Below are positions 29,885 through 37,508 of a DNA stretch of 64,000 nt, piece after piece. Under the pieces are notes generated by a model. That model was not told where the DNA came from. It searched no databases and saw only the letters and a list, made by a program, of their open reading frames with translations. Every line of letters starts with the position of its first letter. Position 1 is the first letter of the stretch. The stretch covers positions 558,001 through 622,000 of the forward strand of contig NZ_AP022612.1 of assembly GCF_010729895.1 (NCBI RefSeq). Reading direction: 5' to 3'. The DNA is from Mycolicibacterium confluentis (GTDB lineage Bacteria; Actinomycetota; Actinomycetes; Mycobacteriales; Mycobacteriaceae). Both the position numbers and the translations under genes were made by a program.

Positions 29885-30526
29885 TTGAAGGTAATGAGTC
29901 GGGTACTGGTGGCGGTTCTCGCCGCGTTCGCCACCCTGTTCGTGGGAACGGGTACCTCACAAGCCGGCTTGGACAATGAGCTGAGCCTCGTGGACGGCCA
30001 GGGCCGCACCATGACCATTCAGCAGTGGGACACGTTCCTCAACGGTGTGTTCCCGCTGGACCGCAACCGTCTGACCCGTGAGTGGTTCCACTCCGGCAGG
30101 GCCGTGTACGCGGTCACCGGCGAGGGTGCCGACGAGTTCGAGGGTGTGCTGGAACTGGGCTACCAGGTCGGCTTCCCGTGGTCGCTGGGTGTGGGCATCA
30201 ACTTCAGCTACACCACCCCCAACATCGCGTTTGACGCGCAGGATTTCGTCGGTCCTGGCTTCGTCGACCTCATCCCGGGCATCACCACCCCGCCGCTGTT
30301 CCCGGGTGTGTCGATCAGTGCTGACCTGGGCAATGGCCCCGGCATCCAGGAAGTCGCGACCTTCTCGGTCGACGTCTCCGGTGCCAACGGCGCTGTGGCG
30401 GTCTCCAACGCTCACGGCACCGTGACCGGTGCTGCCGGCGGTGTGCTGCTGCGTCCCTACGCCCGTCTGATCTCGGGCTCCGGCGACAGCGTCACCACCT
30501 ACGGCGAGCCGTGGAACATGAACTGA
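29885..30526 (+). CDS. MspA-family outer-membrane porin, copy 2 (TTG start)
   Basis: 213 residues if translation begins at TTG 29885, which aligns exactly with the ATG of copies 1 and 3 and keeps the GGGGAAG spacing. Alternatives are ATG 29894 and GTG 29873. A signal peptide ends GTSQA. The mature protein is nearly identical to copy 3; the constriction loop reads FDAQDFVGPGF. Only two acidic residues remain at the constriction against three in MspA. The change of start codon should lower its expression relative to its neighbours. Confidence 0.92.
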   Translation: MKVMSRVLVAVLAAFATLFVGTGTSQAGLDNELSLVDGQGRTMTIQQWDTFLNGVFPLDRNRLTREWFHSGRAVYAVTGEGADEFEGVLELGYQVGFPWSLGVGINFSYTTPNIAFDAQDFVGPGFVDLIPGITTPPLFPGVSISADLGNGPGIQEVATFSVDVSGANGAVAVSNAHGTVTGAAGGVLLRPYARLISGSGDSVTTYGEPWNMN

Positions 30527-30546
30527 CCTGACCCGGTCAAACCTGG

Positions 30547-30577
30547 ACGGCCCCCGGCGCACTGCGCCGGGGGCCGT
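30547..30577 (+). terminator. Terminator after porin copy 2
   Basis: A 14-bp perfect stem, loop ACT, followed by TTTT; same hairpin family as after copies 1 and 3. Confidence 0.85.
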
Positions 30578-30739
30578 TTTGGTCGTGCGGAGGAACGGCG
30601 CTCAGACATGTCCGTCAGCATGGACCTCATTCCTGCAACCCGGCTGTGGACTTCGTGGGAGATTCCGTGGTGGCGTTGCAGCTCGGGTCGTACTCTTCTT
30701 AAGTCTTCAGGAGAAGCCTCGGAGAGCGGGAGAGAGTGC

Positions 30740-31381
30740 ATGAAGGTATTCAGTCGGGTGCTGGTGGCGATTCTCGCCGCGTTCGCCACCCTGTTCGTGG
30801 GAACGGGCACCTCGCACGCTGGCTTGGACAATGAGGTGAGCTTGGTGGACGGCCAGGGCCGCACCCTGACGATTCAGCAGTGGGACACGTTCCTCAACGG
30901 TGTGTTCCCGCTGGACCGCAACCGTCTGACTCGTGAGTGGTTCCACTCCGGCAGGGCCGTGTATTCGGTGACCGGTGAGGGTGCCGACGAGTTCGAGGGT
31001 GTGCTGGAACTGGGCTACCAGGTCGGCTTCCCGTGGTCGCTGGGTGTGGGCATCAACTTCAGCTACACCACCCCCAACATCGCGTTGGACGCGCAGGATT
31101 TCGTCGGTCCTGGCTTCGTCGACCTCATCCCGGGCATCACCACCCCGCCGCTGTTCCCGGGTGTGTCGATCAGTGCTGACCTGGGCAACGGCCCCGGCAT
31201 CCAGGAAGTCGCGACCTTCTCGGTCGACGTCTCCGGTCCCAACGGGGCGGTGGCGGTCTCCAACGCTCATGGCACCGTGACCGGTGCTGCCGGCGGTGTG
31301 CTGCTGCGTCCCTACGCCCGTCTGATCTCGGGCTCCGGTGACAGCGTCACCACCTACGGCGAGCCGTGGAACATGAACTGA
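30740..31381 (+). CDS. MspA-family outer-membrane porin, copy 3
   Basis: 213 residues from ATG 30740, preceded by GGGAGAGAG. Signal peptide ending GTSHA, mature protein 186 residues beginning GLDNEVSLVDG. The constriction loop reads LDAQDFVGPGF. Almost identical to copy 2 over most of its length, which points to recent duplication or gene conversion. A longer frame upstream to 30608 is not used because the porin signal peptide begins here. Confidence 0.94.
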   Translation: MKVFSRVLVAILAAFATLFVGTGTSHAGLDNEVSLVDGQGRTLTIQQWDTFLNGVFPLDRNRLTREWFHSGRAVYSVTGEGADEFEGVLELGYQVGFPWSLGVGINFSYTTPNIALDAQDFVGPGFVDLIPGITTPPLFPGVSISADLGNGPGIQEVATFSVDVSGPNGAVAVSNAHGTVTGAAGGVLLRPYARLISGSGDSVTTYGEPWNMN

Positions 31382-31401
31382 CCTGACCCGGTCAAACCTG
31401 G

Positions 31402-31432
31402 ACGGCTCCCGGCGCACTGCGCCGGGAGCCGT
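31402..31432 (+). terminator. Terminator after porin copy 3
   Basis: The same hairpin as after copy 2, but with a C-to-T change in the left arm matched by a G-to-A change in the right arm, keeping the stem perfect. TTTG follows. Confidence 0.85.
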
Positions 31433-31440
31433 TTGTGAGT

Positions 31441-31648
31441 TCTCACGGCTCGAATCCGGTGATGATCGGTTCCTCGTCGTGAACGTCCCGGTCGGCGTGT
31501 GAGGGGCCCGGCGGGGACGGTGGTGGGGGCCTACGCGGACGGCGCTGACAGGACGGCAGAGAGAGTGTTGAGGCTCCCGCGCGCCCGTCCGATCGCGGGC
31601 TCCGGCGACAACGTAGCCCCGTACCAAGAATCGAGGAATATGAATTGA
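31441..31648 (+). pseudogene. Relic of a fourth MspA-family porin gene (3' part)
   Basis: The last 28 codons (31565-31648, ending TGA) read VLRLPRARPIAGSGDNVAPY, then QESRNMN and stop. This aligns without gaps to the porin C-terminus (VLLRPYARLISGSGDSVTTY, GEPWNMN) with 17 of 27 identical. DNA similarity continues upstream to about 31441 but contains a frameshift and stops. No 5' half or signal peptide is left. It directly follows the third terminator, so the array once had at least four members. Confidence 0.75.
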
Positions 31649-31776
31649 GCCCGAAGGTGTTTCGCAGATTGCAGCAACCCCGACCGGGCGCGCACAACTG
31701 GGCATTTACTGATACCTTATGCACACGCAGAAACATGCTGCTTGTAAGGCTTACATCTCGTGGTTAAGAGAAGGGA

Positions 31777-32121
31777 ATGGCGGTGGCCAAACACCCCAGA
31801 CAGAAACTGAGGATCGCCGGTTTCGGCGCGGTCGCGGCAACGGCGGCTCTGCTGAGCCTCGGCGCCGGCACTGCCTACGCCGACGAGATCGCAGCCGACC
31901 CCTCGGCGCCGTCTCAGGGTCCCGCGGTCGAAGGCGGCGTGCGTGCGCCGGGCGGCCAGGGCGAGACCCGGGCGTCCGACATCGGTTCGGTCAACGCGCA
32001 GGGCGAGGTCCGCGGCTCGGACATCGCGGTGCCCGTCGTCAAGGGCGGCTCGCCGCCTCCGGGCAACCTGGCCGAGCTGGGCTACGACTGCCTCTTCTCT
32101 TGGTCGCAGTTCTGCCAGTGA
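31777..32121 (+). CDS. Small secreted protein of unknown function
   Basis: 114 residues from ATG 31777; GTG 31783 (112 residues) has better spacing to the AAGGG ribosome binding site. A classical signal peptide (basic start, hydrophobic core AAVAAT-like, cleavage after TAYA) gives a mature chain of about 80 residues. The middle is Gly/Asp-rich with the repeated unit RxSDIxxVxxQGE; the C-terminus carries two Cys (YDCLFSWSQFCQ) that could form a disulfide. Not recognised. It lies just behind the porin array and ends at a strong terminator. Confidence 0.7.
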   Translation: MAVAKHPRQKLRIAGFGAVAATAALLSLGAGTAYADEIAADPSAPSQGPAVEGGVRAPGGQGETRASDIGSVNAQGEVRGSDIAVPVVKGGSPPPGNLAELGYDCLFSWSQFCQ

Positions 32122-32131
32122 CACACGGCTG

Positions 32132-32175
32132 AAAGACTGACGCCCCCGGCTTTGGCCGGGGGCGTCAGTCTTTTT
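32132..32175. terminator. Strong bidirectional intrinsic terminator
   Basis: A 19-bp perfect stem (AAAGACTGACGCCCCCGGC) with loop TTTG and a T-run on the plus strand and an A-run start that gives T's on the other. It serves the secreted-protein gene and the convergent mscL. Confidence 0.92.
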
Positions 32176-32179
32176 GCGG

Positions 32180-32617
32180 TCAGTGCCGGGTCGGCGGTAT
32201 GGGGTCCGCCGCGGCGCCGTGTCGGCCCGCGGTGGAACCGTTGGACTGCTGCCGCAACAGGTCGCGAATCTCGGTCAGGACCGTCAGTTCGGTTTCGTCC
32301 TCTTCGACCTTGGTGTCGCGTTCCTTCAGCTTCTTGAACGGCACCACGATCAGGAAGTACACGACCGCGGCCACCAGAAGGAAGTTGATCACCGAGGTCA
32401 GGACCGCGTTCAGATCGATGTACTGGTCACCGCCCAGTGGGATCCGCAGGATGCCGTAGTCCGATTCGGGCCCGGCGCCGATACGGCTGATGAGCGGTTC
32501 GATGACGTTTGTGGTGAACGAGGTCACCACCGCTGTGAACGCGGCGCCGATGACCACCGCGACCGCGAGGTCGATGACGTTGCCGCGGGCGATGAACTCC
32601 TTGAACCCCTTCAACAT
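32180..32617 (-). CDS. mscL: Large-conductance mechanosensitive channel
   Basis: 145 residues. The N-terminal amphipathic helix and first membrane helix MLKGFKEFIARGNVIDLAVAV, the periplasmic loop and the second membrane helix with the cytoplasmic KKLKERD cluster match MscL exactly. It opens under membrane tension to release solutes during hypo-osmotic shock. The C-terminal ~40 residues form the cytoplasmic bundle and a short disordered tail. Confidence 0.97.
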   Translation of the reverse strand: MLKGFKEFIARGNVIDLAVAVVIGAAFTAVVTSFTTNVIEPLISRIGAGPESDYGILRIPLGGDQYIDLNAVLTSVINFLLVAAVVYFLIVVPFKKLKERDTKVEEDETELTVLTEIRDLLRQQSNGSTAGRHGAAADPIPPTRH

Positions 32618-32697
32618 GGGGACGCACCTTTCTGCCGTTGAAAAAGTACTTTCCTGAGGTAAAAGGTTAGCCCCATGCCGCGGCGATGTAGAAGCAT

Positions 32698-33351
32698 CTA
32701 GTGCAGCGTCAACGTCAACGACTGCACCAGCGCGGCCCCTGCCACGGTGTTTGCCGGGCGTGAGGGTAGTGCCACCAGCACGACACGGTCTCGGGCCTGT
32801 GCGGGTCCCTGCGGGGCGGCTGACACCAGTACGACGACGGCGTCGGTGGCGATGACCTTGGGGGCGGAGTCGGACTCGGCGTGTGGCGCGGCGAGGATGT
32901 CGACGACGTCGCCCGAGCGGATGACGTCGAGCACCGCGTTGTCCGCCAAGTGCAGTGGCACGATTCGGGCGTCGGGTCCCGCGGTCGTCTCGGCCAGGCG
33001 TGACCCGAGCAGGCGGACGTCGGTGAGCACTTCGCCGCGGCGCACCGGACCCGCCACGGTTGTCCCGAGCACTGCGGCGGTCTCGGACTGAGCTCCGTCG
33101 GGAAGTGTTGCCGCCGAGCGACTCTCAAGGCGGACGTCGTCGACTCTGACGGGAGTCCCCGGCGTCAGGTCGCGCGCTGCGATGACCACGGCCGTACGGT
33201 CGGCATCTGGGTTGTCCCGCACCACCGCAACACCGGCGAGCAGGACAAGGGCCGCCGCAGCGATGCGTCGCGCCCTGGCGGTGTGCACCCAGTCGGGCTG
33301 CAGCGCCTGCCGCAGCCGAGTCAGCGCCGCCGGATCGAGGTCACTGCCCAT
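32698..33351 (-). CDS. SAF-domain membrane-anchored protein (CpaB/RcpC-like)
   Basis: 217 residues. One N-terminal membrane segment (about residues 28-45), then a SAF domain (AARDLTPGTPVRVDDVRLESR to GPVRRGEVLTDVRLLG) and a C-terminal CpaB-like domain (GDVVDILAAP, VVLVALPSRPANTVAGAAL). Such proteins assist pilus or envelope assembly, but there are no pilus genes nearby. Position corresponds to Rv0990c. Function unproven. Confidence 0.75.
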   Translation of the reverse strand: MGSDLDPAALTRLRQALQPDWVHTARARRIAAAALVLLAGVAVVRDNPDADRTAVVIAARDLTPGTPVRVDDVRLESRSAATLPDGAQSETAAVLGTTVAGPVRRGEVLTDVRLLGSRLAETTAGPDARIVPLHLADNAVLDVIRSGDVVDILAAPHAESDSAPKVIATDAVVVLVSAAPQGPAQARDRVVLVALPSRPANTVAGAALVQSLTLTLH

Positions 33352-33416
33352 GGCCGCACTGTAGGCAGCCAGTGCTGCCTACGTGTGCTGCCGGCGGCGC
33401 GCTTGTGGATGGGTGG

Positions 33417-33725
33417 CTAGCTCGACGCGGCGGCCGCGGGGGCCGCCGAGGAGCTGGAACTCTTGTCGCTGGAGGACGTCGACGACTTCTCCGACGAGGG
33501 CTTCTCGCTGGCACTCGGAGACGGGATCGAGCTGCTGCTCTTGCTCGAATCCCGGCTGTCGGTCCGGTAGAAACCGCTGCCCTTGAACACCACACCGACG
33601 GAGTTGAACAACTTGCGCAGCCTGCCCTCGCACTTGGTGCAGGTGGTCAGGGTGTCATCGGTGAAGGCCTGGACGGCATCGAAGCGGTCACCGCAGTCGG
33701 TACACGCGTAGCTGTAAGTCGGCAC
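33417..33725 (-). CDS. ruc: FmdB-type zinc ribbon protein, redox-regulated chaperone Ruc
   Basis: 102 residues from GTG 33725 (GGAGG six bases upstream; TTG 33728 is the alternative). The N-terminal ~45 residues form a zinc ribbon with two CxxC motifs (CTDC, CTKC). The C-terminal half is a disordered Ser-rich tail. This is the family of M. tuberculosis Rv0991c (Ruc), reported as an oxidation-activated holdase working with the DnaK system. A CIRCE element lies 30 bp upstream, consistent with HrcA heat-shock control. Confidence 0.88.
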   Translation of the reverse strand: MPTYSYACTDCGDRFDAVQAFTDDTLTTCTKCEGRLRKLFNSVGVVFKGSGFYRTDSRDSSKSSSSIPSPSASEKPSSEKSSTSSSDKSSSSSAAPAAAASS

Positions 33726-33755
33726 CAAGAACCTCCGCTGTGAATGAGAAAACTG

Positions 33756-33782
33756 TTAGCACTCTACCGTCTCAAGTGCTAG
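33756..33782. promoter_or_regulatory. CIRCE element (HrcA operator)
   Basis: TTAGCACTC, nine bases, AAGTGCTAG; consensus is TTAGCACTC-N9-GAGTGCTAA, so 16 of 18 positions match. It lies between divergent ruc and the HNH nuclease gene, and its right arm overlaps a likely -10 (TAGAAC, 33780-33785) of the nuclease gene. Confidence 0.88.
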
Positions 33783-33791
33783 AACCGCTAT

Positions 33792-34550
33792 GTGGCCTTC
33801 CCCATTCCCCCGCCGCCTCGGCGGCCACGTCGATGGGTTCGCCCAGTCCTGACCGTCCTGGCGATCGTGGCCCTGGTGGTGCTTGCGGCGGTCGTGCTGC
33901 GCATCGGGCGAGATAACTACGCGCAACCCTCGACCACTTGGACCGCAACCCCGACGCCGGTGGGTGACCACGCCTCGGACCCGCGGTTCCTCGCGGCGCG
34001 CGACCAACTGGCCGCGCTGCCCGTCAAGGGATGGGACCGTGCCCACGACTACCAGCGGCACCGGTTCGGTCCGGCGTGGAGCGACGACGTCGGGGTCGAG
34101 TTCGGCCGCAACGGGTGCAACACGCGCGACGACATCCTGCGGCGTGACCTCACTGACCTGGTGGTCCGGCCCAACACGTGTTTCGCCGACCGCGGAGTCC
34201 TGCGTGATCCCTACACCGCGACCGCGATCTCCTTCGTCCGCGGACCGACCACGTCCAAATCCGTGGAGATCGACCACGTTGTTTCGCTGTCGGACGCTTG
34301 GTACAAGGGCGCACGGAACTGGGACGCACAGCGTCGACTCGAGTTCGCCAACGACCCGCGCAACCTGTTGGCGGTCAGCCCGAAGGCGAACTTCGACAAG
34401 GCCTTCCGGGATGCGGCCGGCTGGCTGCCGTCCAACGAGGGGTTCCGCTGCGAGTTCGTGGTGCGCCAGATCGACGTCAAGACCAGCTACGGGCTGTGGG
34501 TGTCGGAGAACGAGAAGCGCGCCATGGTCGAGGTTCTGAGGTCCTGCTAG
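33792..34550 (+). CDS. Secreted or membrane-anchored HNH nuclease (DUF1524 family)
   Basis: 252 residues. One N-terminal membrane segment (about residues 16-36) and an extracytoplasmic domain. The HNH core is visible as VEIDHVVSLSDAWYKGA, then FANDPRNLLAVSPKANFDKA, giving the His-Asn-Lys/Asn layout of the DUF1524/GmrSD C-terminal nucleases. Two Cys pairs could be disulfides. It probably degrades external DNA for nutrition or defence. GTG 33792 is 7 bp after a -10-like TAGAAC, indicating a leaderless transcript that overlaps the CIRCE element. Confidence 0.8.
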   Translation: MAFPIPPPPRRPRRWVRPVLTVLAIVALVVLAAVVLRIGRDNYAQPSTTWTATPTPVGDHASDPRFLAARDQLAALPVKGWDRAHDYQRHRFGPAWSDDVGVEFGRNGCNTRDDILRRDLTDLVVRPNTCFADRGVLRDPYTATAISFVRGPTTSKSVEIDHVVSLSDAWYKGARNWDAQRRLEFANDPRNLLAVSPKANFDKAFRDAAGWLPSNEGFRCEFVVRQIDVKTSYGLWVSENEKRAMVEVLRSC

Positions 34551-34566
34551 TGCCGCTTACCTCTGC

Positions 34567-35166
34567 CTAGTTCTGCAGTTCGGTCACCCCGGCGGCCGGG
34601 GTGACCATGTGTGTCATCGGTACGTCGTGTGGATCGGCGGGCAGAGCGTCGACGAATTCGCTGTCGCGCACGACCGCGACCAGACGTGCCGCGGGATCGC
34701 GCAGCGGAAGTGAACGGTCGTAGAAACCCGCGCCGCGCCCCAGACGCACGCCGCGGCGGTCGACTGCCAGCGCGGGGATGAGCAGCACGGCGGCCTCGGC
34801 GACGGTGCCGGCGGGCAGTCGCGGGCCTGCCGGCTCCAGCAGACCGAAACGGGCCGCGATCAGTTGGCCCGGTTCGTGGACGGCCCAGCGAAGGGGTTTC
34901 GGTTCGCCAGGATCGACGACGGGCAGCAGCACCCGCACCCCCGCGGCGGCCAACGCATCCACCATCGCCGGCGAACCGGGCTCGGAGCCCACAGGGACGT
35001 AGGCGCACACCGTGCCACCCGTTCCCACCTGGGCGGACACGAAAACAACCAGCGCGTCGGACAACGCCTGCGCCTCGTCGGCATGCGTCTGATCCGGAAC
35101 AGATCGGCGCGCGGCCAGCATCTGACGGCGCAGCGCAGCCTTGGCCTCGGCCGCCGGATTCTGCAT
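34567..35166 (-). CDS. 5-formyltetrahydrofolate cyclo-ligase
   Basis: 199 residues. Recycles 5-formyl-THF to 5,10-methenyl-THF with ATP. The basic N-terminal helix KAALRRQMLAARRSVP, the VCAYVPVGSEPGS segment and the ATP/substrate motif RRGVRLGRGAGFYDRSL are typical. Divergent from galU, as with Rv0992c/Rv0993. Confidence 0.92.
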   Translation of the reverse strand: MQNPAAEAKAALRRQMLAARRSVPDQTHADEAQALSDALVVFVSAQVGTGGTVCAYVPVGSEPGSPAMVDALAAAGVRVLLPVVDPGEPKPLRWAVHEPGQLIAARFGLLEPAGPRLPAGTVAEAAVLLIPALAVDRRGVRLGRGAGFYDRSLPLRDPAARLVAVVRDSEFVDALPADPHDVPMTHMVTPAAGVTELQN

Positions 35167-35200
35167 CTCTCAACAATGGCATGACGTGATGCGCGCCTGA

Positions 35201-35230
35201 CTGACCCCGCTTGCTGTTGCCCGCTATGGT
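35201..35230 (+). promoter_or_regulatory. Likely galU promoter
   Basis: CTGACC (35201-35206) and TATGGT (35225-35230) with an 18-bp spacer. The expected start of transcription is near 35237, so the mRNA would have little or no leader. Confidence 0.45.
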
Positions 35231-35231
35231 G

Positions 35232-36152
35232 ATGTCCATGCCGCAGGGTCCTGAAGTACCGATTCCGCGCACCGCGATTGTGCCGGCGGCCGGTTTGGGG
35301 ACCCGTTTTCTGCCGGCGACCAAGACCGTGCCCAAGGAACTGCTGCCCGTGGTCGACACCCCGGGCATCGAGCTTGTTGCCGCCGAGGCCGCCTCCGCGG
35401 GTGCCAAGCGTCTGGTGATCGTGACGTCCGAGGGCAAGGACGGTGTCGTCGCACACTTCGTCCAGGACCTTGTCCTCGAGGGCACGCTCGAAGCCCGCGG
35501 CAAGCACATCATGCTTGAAAAGGTTCGCCGGGCACCGGAACTGATCAAGGTCGAGTCGGTGGTCCAGGCCGAGCCGCTGGGCCTCGGGCACGCAGTGTCC
35601 TGCGTCGAATCGGTGCTCTCGGACGACGAGGACGCTGTTGCGGTGCTGCTGCCAGACGACTTGGTGCTCCCCACGGGCGTCCTCGAGACCATGTCGAAGG
35701 TCCGCGCCAAGCGCGGCGGCTCGGTGCTGTGCGCGATCGAGGTGCCCGGCGACGAGATCAGCGCCTACGGCGTGTTCGACGTCGAGGTGGTTCCCGACGC
35801 CGCCAACCCCAACGTGCTGCGCGTCAAGGGCATGGTGGAGAAACCCAAGCCCGAGGATGCGCCGTCGCCGTATGCGGCCGCTGGTCGCTACGTGCTGGAC
35901 CGGGCGATCTTCGACGCGTTGCGACGTGTACAAAAGGGTGTCGGTGGCGAGATTCAGCTCACCGACGCCATCGCCCTGCTGATCGAAGAAGGCCATCCCG
36001 TCCATGTCGTCATCCACCGCGGATCCCGACACGACCTGGGAAATCCCGGCGGCTACCTCAAGGCTGCGGTTGACTTTGCTCTGGAACGAGATGACTACGG
36101 CCCAGAGTTGCGTCGCTGGCTGGTTGAGCGCCTGGGCCCGGCCGGGCAGTAG
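35232..36152 (+). CDS. galU: UTP-glucose-1-phosphate uridylyltransferase
   Basis: 306 residues from ATG 35232 (ATG 35226 and 35238 also possible; the last would fit a leaderless mRNA). Signature loop VPAAGLGTRFLPATKTVPKE, then VLLPDDLVLP, and the VEKPKPEDAPS segment. Makes UDP-glucose for cell-wall polysaccharide, trehalose and glucan synthesis. First gene of galU-moeA1-rimJ, which in mycobacteria is followed by glpR. Confidence 0.95.
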   Translation: MSMPQGPEVPIPRTAIVPAAGLGTRFLPATKTVPKELLPVVDTPGIELVAAEAASAGAKRLVIVTSEGKDGVVAHFVQDLVLEGTLEARGKHIMLEKVRRAPELIKVESVVQAEPLGLGHAVSCVESVLSDDEDAVAVLLPDDLVLPTGVLETMSKVRAKRGGSVLCAIEVPGDEISAYGVFDVEVVPDAANPNVLRVKGMVEKPKPEDAPSPYAAAGRYVLDRAIFDALRRVQKGVGGEIQLTDAIALLIEEGHPVHVVIHRGSRHDLGNPGGYLKAAVDFALERDDYGPELRRWLVERLGPAGQ

Positions 36153-36202
36153 TTGGATCGTCGGACGGGGACATCCCGCGTCCGACGACGGAAAGGCGCA
36201 CC

Positions 36203-37459
36203 GTGCGTTCGGTTGAGGAGCAGCAGGCCCGCGTGCAGGCCGCAGCTGTGGCACCCAGGCCTGTCCGTGTCGCGATTGCCGAGGCCCAGGGCCTGATGTG
36301 CGCCGAAGAGGTGGTGACCGAACGGCCGCTGCCGGGCTTCGACCAGGCCGCGATCGACGGGTATGCCGTGCGCAGCGTCGACGTGCTGGGAATCGGTGGC
36401 GATTCAGACGATGATCCCGGCGGCGGCGACGTCAGCCTGCCGGTGATGGGCATGATCGACGCCGGCGCCCGCACACCCAGCAGACTGCAACCGCGGCAGG
36501 CCGCGCGCGTGCAGACCGGCGCGCCGATGCCGACGCTCGCCGACGCCGTGCTGCCGCTGCGCTGGACCGACGGCGGTCAGTCCCGGGTTCGGGTGCTGCG
36601 CGGGGTCCGGTCGGGGGCCTATGTCCGGCGCGCCGGCGACGACGTCCAACCCGGCGACGTCGCGGTGCGGGCAGGCACGATCATCGGGCCCGCGCAGGTG
36701 GGTCTGCTCGCGGCCGTCGGGCGTGAGCGGGTGCTGGTGCACCCGAGGCCCCGGATCTCGGTGTTGTCGGTGGGCGGCGAACTCGTCGACATCTCCCGCA
36801 CTCCCGGCAACGGCCAGGTCTACGACGTCAACTCCTATGCCTTGGCCGCCGCGGCGCGGGATGCGGGGGCGGAGGTCAACCGCGTGGGCATCGTCGACAG
36901 TGATCCCGCCAAGCTGCGCGAGGTCGTCGAGGGTCAGCTCAGCCGGGCCGAGGTCGTGGTGATCGCCGGTGCGGTCGGCGGCGCGGCGGCCGAACGTGTG
37001 CGCGCGGTGCTGTCGGAACTTGGTGAGATGGAAGTGACCCGCATCGCGATGCACCCCGGTTCGGTGCAGGGCTTCGGCCAGCTCGGGCGCGAGGGCGTGC
37101 CGGTGTTCCTGCTGCCCGCGAACCCGGTGTCGGCGCTGGTCGTGTTCGAGATCATGGTGCGTCCGCTGATCCGGCTGTCGCTGGGGAAGCGGCAGCCCAC
37201 CCGGCGCGTGGTGCAGGCACGCACGCTGGCGCCCATCTCGTCGGTGGTGGGACGCACGGGTTATCTGCGTGGTCAGCTGATGCGTGATCAGGACACCGGC
37301 GAGTACCTGGTGCAGGCGCTCGGTGGGGCGCCGGGCGTCTCGTCGCACCTGTTGGCCACCCTCGCCGAGGCGAACTGCCTGGTGGTGATCCCCAGCGAGG
37401 CCGAGCAGATTCGTACTGGAGAGGTCGTCGACGTGGCCTTCCTCGCGCAGCGCGGTTGA
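36203..37459 (+). CDS. moeA1: MoeA/gephyrin-like protein, probably the divisome protein Glp
   Basis: 418 residues with all MoeA domains in order (AAIDGYAV, TGAPMP, RRAGDDVQPGD, the MogA-like domain and the C-terminal barrel). Several residues for molybdenum insertion are altered: SVGGEL replaces STGDEL, AGAVGGAAAERV replaces the TSGGxSxG loop, and HPGSVQGFG replaces KPGKP. In Corynebacterium the gephyrin-like Glp encoded in this neighbourhood binds FtsZ and a membrane receptor GlpR. glpR lies 1.9 kb downstream here, so a cell-division role is more likely than cofactor synthesis. GTG start. Confidence 0.85.
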   Translation: MRSVEEQQARVQAAAVAPRPVRVAIAEAQGLMCAEEVVTERPLPGFDQAAIDGYAVRSVDVLGIGGDSDDDPGGGDVSLPVMGMIDAGARTPSRLQPRQAARVQTGAPMPTLADAVLPLRWTDGGQSRVRVLRGVRSGAYVRRAGDDVQPGDVAVRAGTIIGPAQVGLLAAVGRERVLVHPRPRISVLSVGGELVDISRTPGNGQVYDVNSYALAAAARDAGAEVNRVGIVDSDPAKLREVVEGQLSRAEVVVIAGAVGGAAAERVRAVLSELGEMEVTRIAMHPGSVQGFGQLGREGVPVFLLPANPVSALVVFEIMVRPLIRLSLGKRQPTRRVVQARTLAPISSVVGRTGYLRGQLMRDQDTGEYLVQALGGAPGVSSHLLATLAEANCLVVIPSEAEQIRTGEVVDVAFLAQRG

Positions 37460-37508
37460 GTTGACCCGGTCCTGGTTCGGCTCCAGCGCAGTGCATCCGG
37501 GCTGGCCG

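Noticed and set aside
31443..31736. Minus-strand frame opposite the porin relic
   Set aside because: It has no family resemblance; the plus strand shows clear porin similarity with a matching stop codon.
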